A stretch of 5,492 nt of DNA from Clostridiales bacterium (lineage in GTDB: Bacteria > Bacillota_A > Clostridia > Christensenellales > Pumilibacteraceae). Under the pieces are notes generated by a model. The model was not told the DNA's origin. It saw only the letters and a list, made by a program, of their open reading frames with translations, and made no database searches. The position numbers and the translations under genes were made by a program. Location of the stretch: NCBI GenBank assembly GCA_031264755.1, contig JAISDO010000021.1:1-5492 (forward strand), in the 5' to 3' direction. How positions within the stretch are numbered: position 1 is the first letter of the stretch; every line of letters starts with the position of its first letter. Below are positions 1 through 5,437 of the stretch, piece after piece.

Positions 1-254
1 AAACTGTCTTTGATAGACTGATGACTTCTGCAATATGTGTTGCATTGTCGTCGGTCTTTTGCAATTTTGTGGAGTATTGTATATGATTCTAAGTTTTTGC
101 CTCATTGTTGTATGTGGCAGCAATCAACCCATACATTGATAGGACTGCCAAACACTAACTTGACTAAAATTGATTTTGCAAAAATATTGTCCATTTGTCC
201 AACTAAGATAATATACCTCTCACTTGCTTCTACCGCAAGTTTGTTGAGATTATA
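1..254 (-). pseudogene. Possible gene remnant, one in-frame TGA, runs off left edge
   Basis: On the minus strand a reading frame is open from the codon after a TAG at 255-257 to a TGA at 102-104. It then stays open to the window edge, about 83 codons with one stop. The conceptual peptide looks protein-like: KLAVEASERYIILVG, then FAKSILVKLVFGSPINVW, and after the TGA ESYTILHKIAKDRRQ. There is no start codon near the beginning. The first ATG (192-194) would give only a 30-residue peptide ending at the TGA, with just a weak GGA four bases upstream. No family is recognised. It could be a decayed gene, a short peptide plus chance, or entirely chance. The opposite strand is also open here (37-270), but that translation is rich in Ser, Leu and Cys like the antisense shadows of the real genes. 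The six-base stem 222-227/235-240 lies inside this frame. Confidence 0.22.
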
Positions 255-350
255 CTATACTATTTTATAGTTGTAAACTATTTTTGTATGGTGTTAGCCA
301 TAGCTAACTAGACTACCAAATATCGTCAATACCAAATTATAGACACAATA

Positions 351-391
351 CCAATATCCTCTTAAACATTGTATTGTTAAGAGGATATTGG
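351..391 (-). terminator. 15-bp perfect hairpin after the der operon
   Basis: Arms 351-365 (CCAATATCCTCTTAA) and 377-391 are perfectly complementary over 15 bp around an 11-base loop. The hairpin lies 85 bp beyond the stop codon of the last minus-strand gene, where the operon transcript should end. No run of T follows on either strand; the minus-strand continuation is TATTGTGTCTATAATTT, only mildly T-rich. It is therefore not a textbook intrinsic terminator. It may be a weak terminator, a 3'-end stabilising stem left after Rho-type termination, or a small palindromic element. The hairpin at 4671-4717 has a similar architecture and the same loop motif. Confidence 0.45.
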
Positions 392-476
392 ATACCTTAC
401 TAAATATATATTTTGATTGTGTCAAGAGTGTACCTTATACAAGTACAATATCACAATATTTTTGGCTATTGCAGTA

Positions 477-1253
477 TCACTGCCTCAATTGACCACTATA
501 CCATTGCAAATTGTTGATCTCTTGGTTGTGAGGCTCTTGAGTAAGTCTGTAGAGCAAATACAATATTAGAGCTGTTGCCAAGTATACTACAACATAAGCT
601 ACAAACAAGATAGCTTGAAACAATGGTAGCCCCAACTCTTGCACACTAAGTAGCGGCAATTTGAAATCCAAAAAGTTGGCATAGTTGATACCCAATGTAT
701 TGGCAGCTACCAATATCACAACAAGCGAACCTATCCATATTGCACAAGATACAAATATATCTGTCAATCTAATACTGTACATCTTCATTGTCAAAGTCAA
801 TACAAACAACAGTACAAATATATAATGTGCAATTACCGAATACCACTCTATATATGTAGCCTTGCCGTCCAACAAGTTGTTGGATTGCCAACCTATAATA
901 GGATTAGGGGCTATTATCAAACCCAAAGCAACAACAAATCCAGCAGTAATAGACATAGCCCAAAACACCTTTGCAATCCGTGCATTGGGACTAAGAAATG
1001 ACACCAATACATACCCTACAATAACTATTGTGCAAATATGAAAAGGCAACGAAAATAAATTGTACTGGTCACTGACCAACTCGTATACTTGCTTGCCACC
1101 TTCAGCCAACACCAATAATGTCGTTATCAATACAAAAGGTATACGCCTAACACTCCAATCCTTGTGCCTAAGATAGAGATACCCTATCAACCCTACTAGA
1201 GTAATAAGTGGGAACATAATACTATTAAGTATAAGTGTGGATATATTGTACAT
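477..1253 (-). CDS. YwaF/TMEM164-like polytopic membrane protein (TIGR02206-type)
   Basis: This is a 258-residue integral membrane protein with about seven hydrophobic segments, roughly residues 8-28, 38-52, 69-87, 95-116, 138-157, 164-184 and 206-236. Family-like motifs are visible: LAEGGKQVYEL (49-59, with a membrane-embedded Glu), LPFHIC (69-74), a His in the fifth segment (AHYIF, His143) and AANTLGINYANFLD (183-196). These match the bacterial YwaF proteins and the distant eukaryotic TMEM164 proteins. Human TMEM164 has been reported as a phospholipid acyltransferase with essential Cys and His; Cys74 and His143 may correspond. The bacterial members have no established function. The chosen ATG at 1251-1253 has GAGGAG six bases upstream. 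The upstream extension to 1334 would overlap the end of holA and lacks a ribosome binding site. It is the last gene of the der-plsY-holA run, 58 bp after holA, and ends in a polar tail of about 20 residues. Confidence 0.8.
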   Translation of the reverse strand: MYNISTLILNSIMFPLITLVGLIGYLYLRHKDWSVRRIPFVLITTLLVLAEGGKQVYELVSDQYNLFSLPFHICTIVIVGYVLVSFLSPNARIAKVFWAMSITAGFVVALGLIIAPNPIIGWQSNNLLDGKATYIEWYSVIAHYIFVLLFVLTLTMKMYSIRLTDIFVSCAIWIGSLVVILVAANTLGINYANFLDFKLPLLSVQELGLPLFQAILFVAYVVVYLATALILYLLYRLTQEPHNQEINNLQWYSGQLRQ

Positions 1254-1259
1254 CTTACT

Positions 1260-1265
1260 CTCCTC
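1260..1265 (-). promoter_or_regulatory. Ribosome binding site deciding the start of the YwaF-like gene
   Basis: GAGGAG on the minus strand lies six bases before the ATG at 1251-1253. It supports the 258-residue product over the longer open frame, whose first codon lies inside the end of holA. Confidence 0.8.
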
Positions 1266-1311
1266 AAAAAAGTTGTTGATATTAGTTTGGTTGTAATATA
1301 CACAAATTACA

Positions 1312-2310
1312 CTATGATATCTTAAGTATAGCATATTCTACAGCCAAGTCCAAAGGCAACTTGCCTGCTCTAAAATCCTGATCAATATCCCAAAGCACAT
1401 TGAGAATATTGCGCAATTGTCCTACCCCGAATTGCTTGCTTTGATGTTTGAGTTTGGTCACCGCATACTCCTTGACGCCAAGATAGTTAGCCAAATTATT
1501 GTCATTGAAGTTGAGAGATACGCACATCAAACGCCTGAAGTGCGAATACAACATACCCAACAACATTACTGGTTCTTCACCATTCCTGACACAGTAATTG
1601 AGTATAGCAATAGCCTTGTCAATATCTTTGCATGATACGGCTTGACTCAACTCAAATATCTGATATGTTGTATCTGGACTAACTATATCCACTACATCTT
1701 GAGAGCTTATAGTCTTGGTATATGCACACAGTTTGGCAACTTCTGTACTAATACGCAACATACTACAATTGCAATATTGTATCAATAGTCTATTAGCATC
1801 TTTATCTATATCACATTTCTTCTTATTGCATTCTCTCAACACCCAACTCATCAGCGTGCTCTCTTCTAGTTTTTTGCAATCTATCTCTATTATATAATTC
1901 TTGAATTCGGGACCTATATCGCTATCTATCAATAGTAGTATGGTGCTTGGATTGGGTGCTAGTATGTATTGAAGCAACAATTGCTGCTCGGTCACAACCT
2001 TGTTAGATCCAATATTCTTACCTTTAGCCCCCGTAGTCCTAGTTGTAGATGATTTTTTGGATGACTTTATATTGATGTTGTAGGCTACAACTAGCTTGTA
2101 TTGACTACCTATGGGGAGACTATTGCAAGTGTCACACAAATCAACCATGCTAGGCGTATGCAATACCGTCTTATTGAATTCGGGCAACTGCACAATATCG
2201 CCAAACTGCTTGATAGCATGCTCTACAAGGTATAAGTCATCTCCACTTATATGATAACTCGCCATCAACTTGCCCGATGATATATGTTGATTAAGCTCTA
2301 CAAACTTCAT
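1312..2310 (-). CDS. holA: DNA polymerase III subunit delta
   Basis: HolA is the delta subunit of the clamp loader, which opens the sliding clamp so it can be loaded onto primed DNA. The protein is 332 residues, a normal family length. The N-terminal motif FVELNQHISSGKLMASYHISGDDLYLVE (3-30) is the typical HolA opening. The helical collar region begins near YQIFELSQAV (216-225) and DKAIAIL (231-237). Next come LGMLYSHFRRLM (251-262), LGVKEYAVTKL (277-287) and DIDQDFRAGKLPLD (308-321), all characteristic of the C-terminal domain. A Lys/Ser/Thr/Gly-rich stretch at about 82-106 interrupts the N-terminal domain between two beta strands and looks like a disordered insertion. The ATG at 2308-2310 is chosen because it gives the family-like N terminus. 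A GGAG lies 12 bases upstream, a rather long spacing. An in-frame TTG at 2326-2328 would add six residues but has no visible binding site. It lies 58 bp after plsY and 58 bp before the YwaF-like gene. Confidence 0.9.
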   Translation of the reverse strand: MKFVELNQHISSGKLMASYHISGDDLYLVEHAIKQFGDIVQLPEFNKTVLHTPSMVDLCDTCNSLPIGSQYKLVVAYNINIKSSKKSSTTRTTGAKGKNIGSNKVVTEQQLLLQYILAPNPSTILLLIDSDIGPEFKNYIIEIDCKKLEESTLMSWVLRECNKKKCDIDKDANRLLIQYCNCSMLRISTEVAKLCAYTKTISSQDVVDIVSPDTTYQIFELSQAVSCKDIDKAIAILNYCVRNGEEPVMLLGMLYSHFRRLMCVSLNFNDNNLANYLGVKEYAVTKLKHQSKQFGVGQLRNILNVLWDIDQDFRAGKLPLDLAVEYAILKIS

Positions 2311-2368
2311 ATCACCAATTATCTCCAAACTACAACAATATTTGTAGTATCACACCAACATACTAATA

Positions 2369-3055
2369 TCAATCACATTGATTATTGATTGCTTTGGGCA
2401 TCTTGACTACTACTGGCTGTTCAGCATATCTAAAGAGTTTGGATATATTCTTGTAATGTGCAAAGAATGCTATCAAAAACAGCACAAATATCAATATAGA
2501 CACAGTCGTATTGTGATAATATAGTCTTTGAAGATATCCTTCAACAATCATAGGCAGTCCAATAACCACAAAACTAGTAATACTGCCCACATTAGTAATC
2601 TTAATAAATATCAATCCAACAACAAAAGCTACAACTGTTGCCAACGTATTGGCCACTAACATAACTCCAATTATTGTAGCTATACCTTTGCCACCCTTAA
2701 ATTTGAAAAACACCGGAAATATATGCCCTACGACAACAGATATGCCCGCTACAAACAAGCCCAGCTTGTCCCCACTGTCTAGACCAAGTAGCCCATTTTT
2801 GCCATTGATATCAAAACCTACTTTGCCACCCAATATCCACCATCCCAATAGACAAGGTATAACGGATTTGAGTACATCTAGTGCCAACGTAAGCCAACCC
2901 CACTTTTGACCTAGTGTCCTGGTTATATTCATGGTACCAAGATTGCCACTACCTTGTTTGCGTAAATCTACACCTTTGAAATATGCTATAATATAAGCAT
3001 TGTTGACACTACCAATGACATAAGATACAAGGACAACTAATATATAAAAAACCAC
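2369..3055 (-). CDS. plsY: Glycerol-3-phosphate acyltransferase PlsY (acyl-phosphate dependent)
   Basis: PlsY is a membrane enzyme that moves the acyl group from acyl-phosphate to position 1 of glycerol-3-phosphate, making lysophosphatidic acid, the first step of phospholipid synthesis. Three family motifs are clear in the 228-residue product: KGVDLRKQGSGNLGTMN (27-43); GHIFPVFFKFKGGKGIAT (110-127), with the phosphate-binding GGKG; and HYKNISKLFRYAEQ (200-213), with the C-terminal Asn and Glu. Several hydrophobic helices fit a polytopic protein. The usual GSIP near the N terminus reads GSVN (15-18) and the usual GATN reads GTMN (40-43), both deviations. The start is GTG at 3053-3055, eight bases after the GG of AGGTGAT; it gives the family-typical N terminus beginning in the first membrane helix. 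A longer frame from a TTG at 3136 adds 27 unrelated residues. The 150-bp gap to der has an oligo-T run (3143-3149 on this strand) but no convincing promoter or terminator. Confidence 0.92.
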   Translation of the reverse strand: MVFYILVVLVSYVIGSVNNAYIIAYFKGVDLRKQGSGNLGTMNITRTLGQKWGWLTLALDVLKSVIPCLLGWWILGGKVGFDINGKNGLLGLDSGDKLGLFVAGISVVVGHIFPVFFKFKGGKGIATIIGVMLVANTLATVVAFVVGLIFIKITNVGSITSFVVIGLPMIVEGYLQRLYYHNTTVSILIFVLFLIAFFAHYKNISKLFRYAEQPVVVKMPKAINNQCD

Positions 3056-3059
3056 ATCT

Positions 3060-3066
3060 ATCACCT
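3060..3066 (-). promoter_or_regulatory. Shine-Dalgarno AGGTGAT deciding the plsY GTG start
   Basis: AGGTGAT on the minus strand matches the downstream half of the canonical sequence complementary to the 16S rRNA tail. The spacing to GTG at 3053-3055 is four bases from its end, eight from its GG. An ATG overlapping the GTG is out of frame, so GTG is the only nearby start giving PlsY. Confidence 0.6.
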
Positions 3067-3205
3067 GAAACAATTCACAATCTATAATTATTAATTTGGT
3101 TAATCTTCCGAATTGCAACTGTATACAATTTGGCAACGCTATAAAAAAATAATTAAAACCAACTCACTAGAGCAACTAGCTAGCATGGCTCAATACAAAG
3201 TCATA

Positions 3206-4561
3206 TCACGACAAAAAAGATTTTTTGGTACTATTGAAGACTACTTGTATGGGCACACCTCTAAAATCTACAGACTTGCGGATACTATTTTCTAGATAGC
3301 GTTTGTAGTTGTCATGTACAAGTGTAGCATCGTTGCAAAATACCACAAACTTGGGTGGGCTAGTTTCTGCTTGAGTCGCATACAATATCTTGATCCGTTG
3401 CCCTTTAGGAGCGTACGGTTGATTGGCTGACACGGCGTCTCCTATTATGTCGTTGAGCATACTTGTAGATATACGTCGCTTAGAATTATCCACAACTACA
3501 TCTACCATATTGAGTATACTTTCCACTCTTTGTCCAGTCTTAGCCGAAACAAAATATGGTACAAAATAATGCATAAATGCCAATTTGACTCGCAAATCAT
3601 CTTCAAACGCACGCATAGTGTGATTGTCTTTGGTCAAAAGATCCCATTTGTTGACAACTACAATTGTAGGCTTGTGTTCTTCGTGAGCTAGTCCGCATAT
3701 CTTGACAGTTTGCTCACTAAAATCCTCGCTAGCATCCGCTACTATCAATACTATATCGGACTTACGTATAGCATTGATAGACCTAATAGCTCCATATGCC
3801 TCTATCGTCTCTTCTTCTATACTACGTTTGCGTCTTAGACCTGCAGTATCTACTATTGTATACCTCTTACCCTCTCTCTCCAAGTCAGTATCTATAGCGT
3901 CTCTAGTAGTCCCTGCTATATCACTCACTATTACCCTATTGTAGCCCAATATCTTGTTGACCAGACTAGACTTGCCTACATTAGGTTTGCCAACTACAGC
4001 AATCTTGATATTGTCTTGTTTGGTACAGTCATTTTTGTCAAAACTAGCCAACGCTTGATCAAGCAAATCGCCCAATCCCAACATCTGCTCACAACTAATC
4101 GCACAAGGTTGCCCCAATCCCAAGCTATAAAAGTCATATATTAGATCTATGTGTCGGATATTGTCTATCTTGTTGACTGCTAGCACAATAGGCTTGAGGG
4201 ACTTTTTGAGGAAATTGGCCACATCCAGATCACTCTGTTGCAATCCAGTCTTACCGTCCACAACCAATACTACTATATCTGCTACATCTATAGCAATTTT
4301 GGCTTGTGTCAGCATTGTCTGCCAGAGCTCATCCTTGCTACCCACATCTATACCACCAGTATCCACCAATCTAAAGTTGACACCGCACCATTCGCCATAA
4401 GCGTATATTCTATCTCTAGTTACACCCGGCTCGTCTTTGACTATACTAATGCGTCGCCCTGCTAACTTGTTGAATAAACTAGACTTGCCGACATTAGGGC
4501 GTCCCACAATAGCTATCAAGGGGACATTGTACTGTATAGAGTTGTGTTGTTGTTGCGACAT
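3206..4561 (-). CDS. der: Ribosome-associated GTPase Der (EngA)
   Basis: Der is an essential GTPase with two tandem G domains and a C-terminal KH-like domain; it binds the 50S subunit and is needed for its maturation. Domain 1 shows GRPNVGKS (20-27), PGVTRDR (45-51), DTGG (67-70) and NKID (130-133); its G5 loop reads ISC (155-157) where Ala is usual after Ser. Domain 2 shows GKPNVGKS (191-198), AGTTRDA (216-222), DTAG (238-241), NKWD (304-307) and SAK (339-341). The KH-like domain (about 355-445) contains KILYATQAETSPPKFVVF (391-408) and YKRYLENSIR (419-428). At 451 residues it is slightly longer than usual, owing to a Gln-rich lead (MSQQQHNSIQYN) and a short C-terminal tail. The ATG at 4559-4561 has no Shine-Dalgarno. 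Instead a consensus promoter ends eight bases upstream, so the message is probably leaderless. It is the first gene of the operon and is followed by plsY, a common pairing in Bacillota. Confidence 0.97.
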   Translation of the reverse strand: MSQQQHNSIQYNVPLIAIVGRPNVGKSSLFNKLAGRRISIVKDEPGVTRDRIYAYGEWCGVNFRLVDTGGIDVGSKDELWQTMLTQAKIAIDVADIVVLVVDGKTGLQQSDLDVANFLKKSLKPIVLAVNKIDNIRHIDLIYDFYSLGLGQPCAISCEQMLGLGDLLDQALASFDKNDCTKQDNIKIAVVGKPNVGKSSLVNKILGYNRVIVSDIAGTTRDAIDTDLEREGKRYTIVDTAGLRRKRSIEEETIEAYGAIRSINAIRKSDIVLIVADASEDFSEQTVKICGLAHEEHKPTIVVVNKWDLLTKDNHTMRAFEDDLRVKLAFMHYFVPYFVSAKTGQRVESILNMVDVVVDNSKRRISTSMLNDIIGDAVSANQPYAPKGQRIKILYATQAETSPPKFVVFCNDATLVHDNYKRYLENSIRKSVDFRGVPIQVVFNSTKKSFLS

Positions 4562-4569
4562 CTATGTCA

Positions 4570-4599
4570 ATTATACATTCTTGTATACACTCTTGTCAA
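4570..4599 (-). promoter_or_regulatory. Consensus sigma-A-type promoter of der, leaderless geometry
   Basis: On the minus strand TTGACA (4594-4599) and TATAAT (4570-4575) are both perfect hexamers, separated by 18 bp. Only eight bases lie between the -10 box and the der ATG (4559-4561). Initiation at the usual distance would fall on the A at 4563 or at the ATG itself, leaving a 5' leader of zero to about two bases. This agrees with the absence of a Shine-Dalgarno before der. Confidence 0.75.
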
Positions 4600-4670
4600 A
4601 TTTGATTAGTACTAGATAGTTTAGCAACAAGCAATCATTGCACAGTTGAACATTGCCAAATTGTCTATAC

Positions 4671-4717
4671 AGCAACCAATCTGTACCGTTGTATTATACT
4701 TGTACAGATTGGTTGCT
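4671..4717 (-). terminator. 16-bp perfect hairpin upstream of the der promoter
   Basis: Arms 4671-4686 (AGCAACCAATCTGTAC) and 4702-4717 pair perfectly over 16 bp around a 15-base loop. It lies about 70 bp upstream of the der -35 box and 300 bp past the preceding gene, where a transcript of that gene would have to end. No T-run follows on either strand, so an intrinsic terminator is uncertain; a 3'-end stem, protein-binding palindrome or small mobile palindrome are alternatives. The loop contains TTGTATT on the plus strand, as does the loop of the hairpin at 351-391. Confidence 0.45.
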
Positions 4718-5021
4718 AGTTTATCAAAACAATTTAGTTGTATTATATAGCTATGCTAGCCTCACCTATATAGTCACAAAAATCTTGTCTACATCTATTA
4801 GATTATACTAGCCTCGCTAACATACCTAATCTGAAATCTATTGACTCTGCTACGATAACCTAATTTGTCCACACTGTTCCCAAGTACTGTATCCCTCTAC
4901 CAATCTCAGTCTACCTAAGTTATTATGGTCTCACGTACCAAAGCTTGATAGACACCAACCTGAGATTTTTGGGTGGTTTAGATGTTGCTTGCTTAGACCG
5001 CTACTATTACAATATCTACAA
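4718..5021 (-). other. Unassigned intergenic region: stems, short repeats, coding-like fragments
   Basis: No intact gene is found in these 304 bases. Minus-strand translation gives short protein-like runs in different frames, each broken by stops: SKPPKNLRLVSIKLWYVRP, then DHNNLGRLRLVEGYSTWEQC, then an overlapping VDKLGYRSRVNRFQIRYVSE. That is the pattern expected of a frameshifted remnant. Possible RNA structure is also visible. The segments 4902-4909 and 4960-4967 pair over 8 bp and extend by TCTA/TAGA across a bulge. Near 4804-4828 a minus-strand TATGTTAGC/GCTAGTATA stem closes on a GAG loop, with two G-U pairs. TATAAT occurs on the minus strand at 4742-4747 and 4802-4807 without a matching -35. 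No riboswitch or RNA family is recognised. Confidence 0.25.
4752..4815. repeat. Imperfect 12-bp direct repeat, two copies
   Basis: TATGCTAGCCTC at 4752-4763 and TATACTAGCCTC at 4804-4815 match at 11 of 12 positions, with starts 52 bp apart. Each copy lies inside a local inverted repeat: CTATATA/TATATAG arms flank the first, and the second forms one arm of a short stem. The repeat is too short to exclude chance. Confidence 0.35.
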
Positions 5022-5435
5022 TTAGACTCCAGTTTGCCAACTTGGGCTCTCGTATCTTAGGGTTATGGAGATCCATTTGACATCAAAAATAGATGACGGT
5101 TCGTATGTGCCAACTAGATTTTTGTCAACTAACAATACAACATCAGCGGCACTAGTACCATGCTTGTGTTCATATACATAATATTGATCTACATAAGCTT
5201 GTAGTATTACATTTCGGGCATAATTCCCAGAATACTTTATCTCAGCTTTAATAGTTATAGGTGTACCACTCATTATTGTTGTTGGTCCGTTTGTAGTTGC
5301 AACAAGCTCGTCGTTGACAAACAAGTATTTGATAGTGGCACCAATTGCACATATTGACAATACTACACACAACACTATCATGGCTATATTCTTGGGTCTT
5401 ACCAAGTCGCTTTTGTTTTGCATATTAAATTCCAT
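5022..5435 (-). CDS. Single-pass membrane protein of unknown function
   Basis: The 137-residue product has a short N-terminal tail rich in polar and basic residues (to about 16, ending VRPKN) and one membrane segment, NIAMIVLCVVLSICAIGATI, at about 17-36. About 100 residues with alternating beta-strand character follow, such as TPITIKAEIKY, NVILQAYVDQYYVYEH and VKWISITLRY. The positive residues before the helix predict the tail inside and the beta-rich domain outside. There is no lipobox and no recognisable signal peptidase site, so it is probably membrane-anchored. No family is recognised; the outer part resembles an immunoglobulin-like or other beta-sandwich fold only in pattern. The start is the ATG at 5433-5435, eight bases after GGAGG. 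An ATG at 5439-5441 is an alternative that would overlap the TGA of a possible upstream gene as ATGA. It is separated from der by 460 bp and is probably the end of a different transcription unit. Confidence 0.7.
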   Translation of the reverse strand: MEFNMQNKSDLVRPKNIAMIVLCVVLSICAIGATIKYLFVNDELVATTNGPTTIMSGTPITIKAEIKYSGNYARNVILQAYVDQYYVYEHKHGTSAADVVLLVDKNLVGTYEPSSIFDVKWISITLRYESPSWQTGV

Positions 5436-5437
5436 AC

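Noticed and set aside
102..104. TGA read as Trp or Gly (alternative code) to join the two halves of the left-edge frame
   Set aside because: der, plsY and the YwaF-like gene end on TGA at family-typical C termini, and every Trp codon seen in the genes is TGG.
222..240. Six-base stem (ACTTGC/GCAAGT) as a plus-strand terminator
   Set aside because: The stem is short, the following TTTG is not a T-run, and no plus-strand gene needs ending here.
37..270. Plus-strand open frame of 77 codons starting with GTG
   Set aside because: It has no binding site and no recognisable motif, and its Ser/Leu/Cys-rich composition is the same as in antisense shadows of the real genes. The minus strand of the same stretch reads more like protein.
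397..425. TTGACA on the minus strand at 420-425 as a promoter reading leftward
   Set aside because: The best -10 candidate at a 17-bp spacing is TAGTAA, a poor match, and the transcript would run straight into the hairpin at 351-391.
1254..1334. N-terminal extension of the YwaF-like protein to 1334
   Set aside because: It adds 27 residues unlike the family, overlaps holA and lacks a binding site, whereas the ATG at 1253 has GAGGAG.
3056..3136. N-terminal extension of PlsY from a TTG at 3136
   Set aside because: The 27 extra residues precede the conserved first helix, and AGGTGAT points to the GTG at 3055.
3137..3200. Terminator after der (GAGC/GCTC pairing plus a T7 run on the minus strand)
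   Set aside because: The stem is only four bases, the loop is long, and the T-run lies far from it; plsY has no convincing promoter of its own, so readthrough is more likely.
4565..4570. A second TTGACA overlapping the der -10 box
   Set aside because: No -10-like hexamer follows at a suitable distance inside the der coding start, so it is taken as chance.
4897..4912. CTGAGA on the minus strand, as in the TPP riboswitch
   Set aside because: The other conserved TPP riboswitch elements, such as the AACCTGA segment and the closing stem, are absent, and the downstream gene der is not a thiamin gene.
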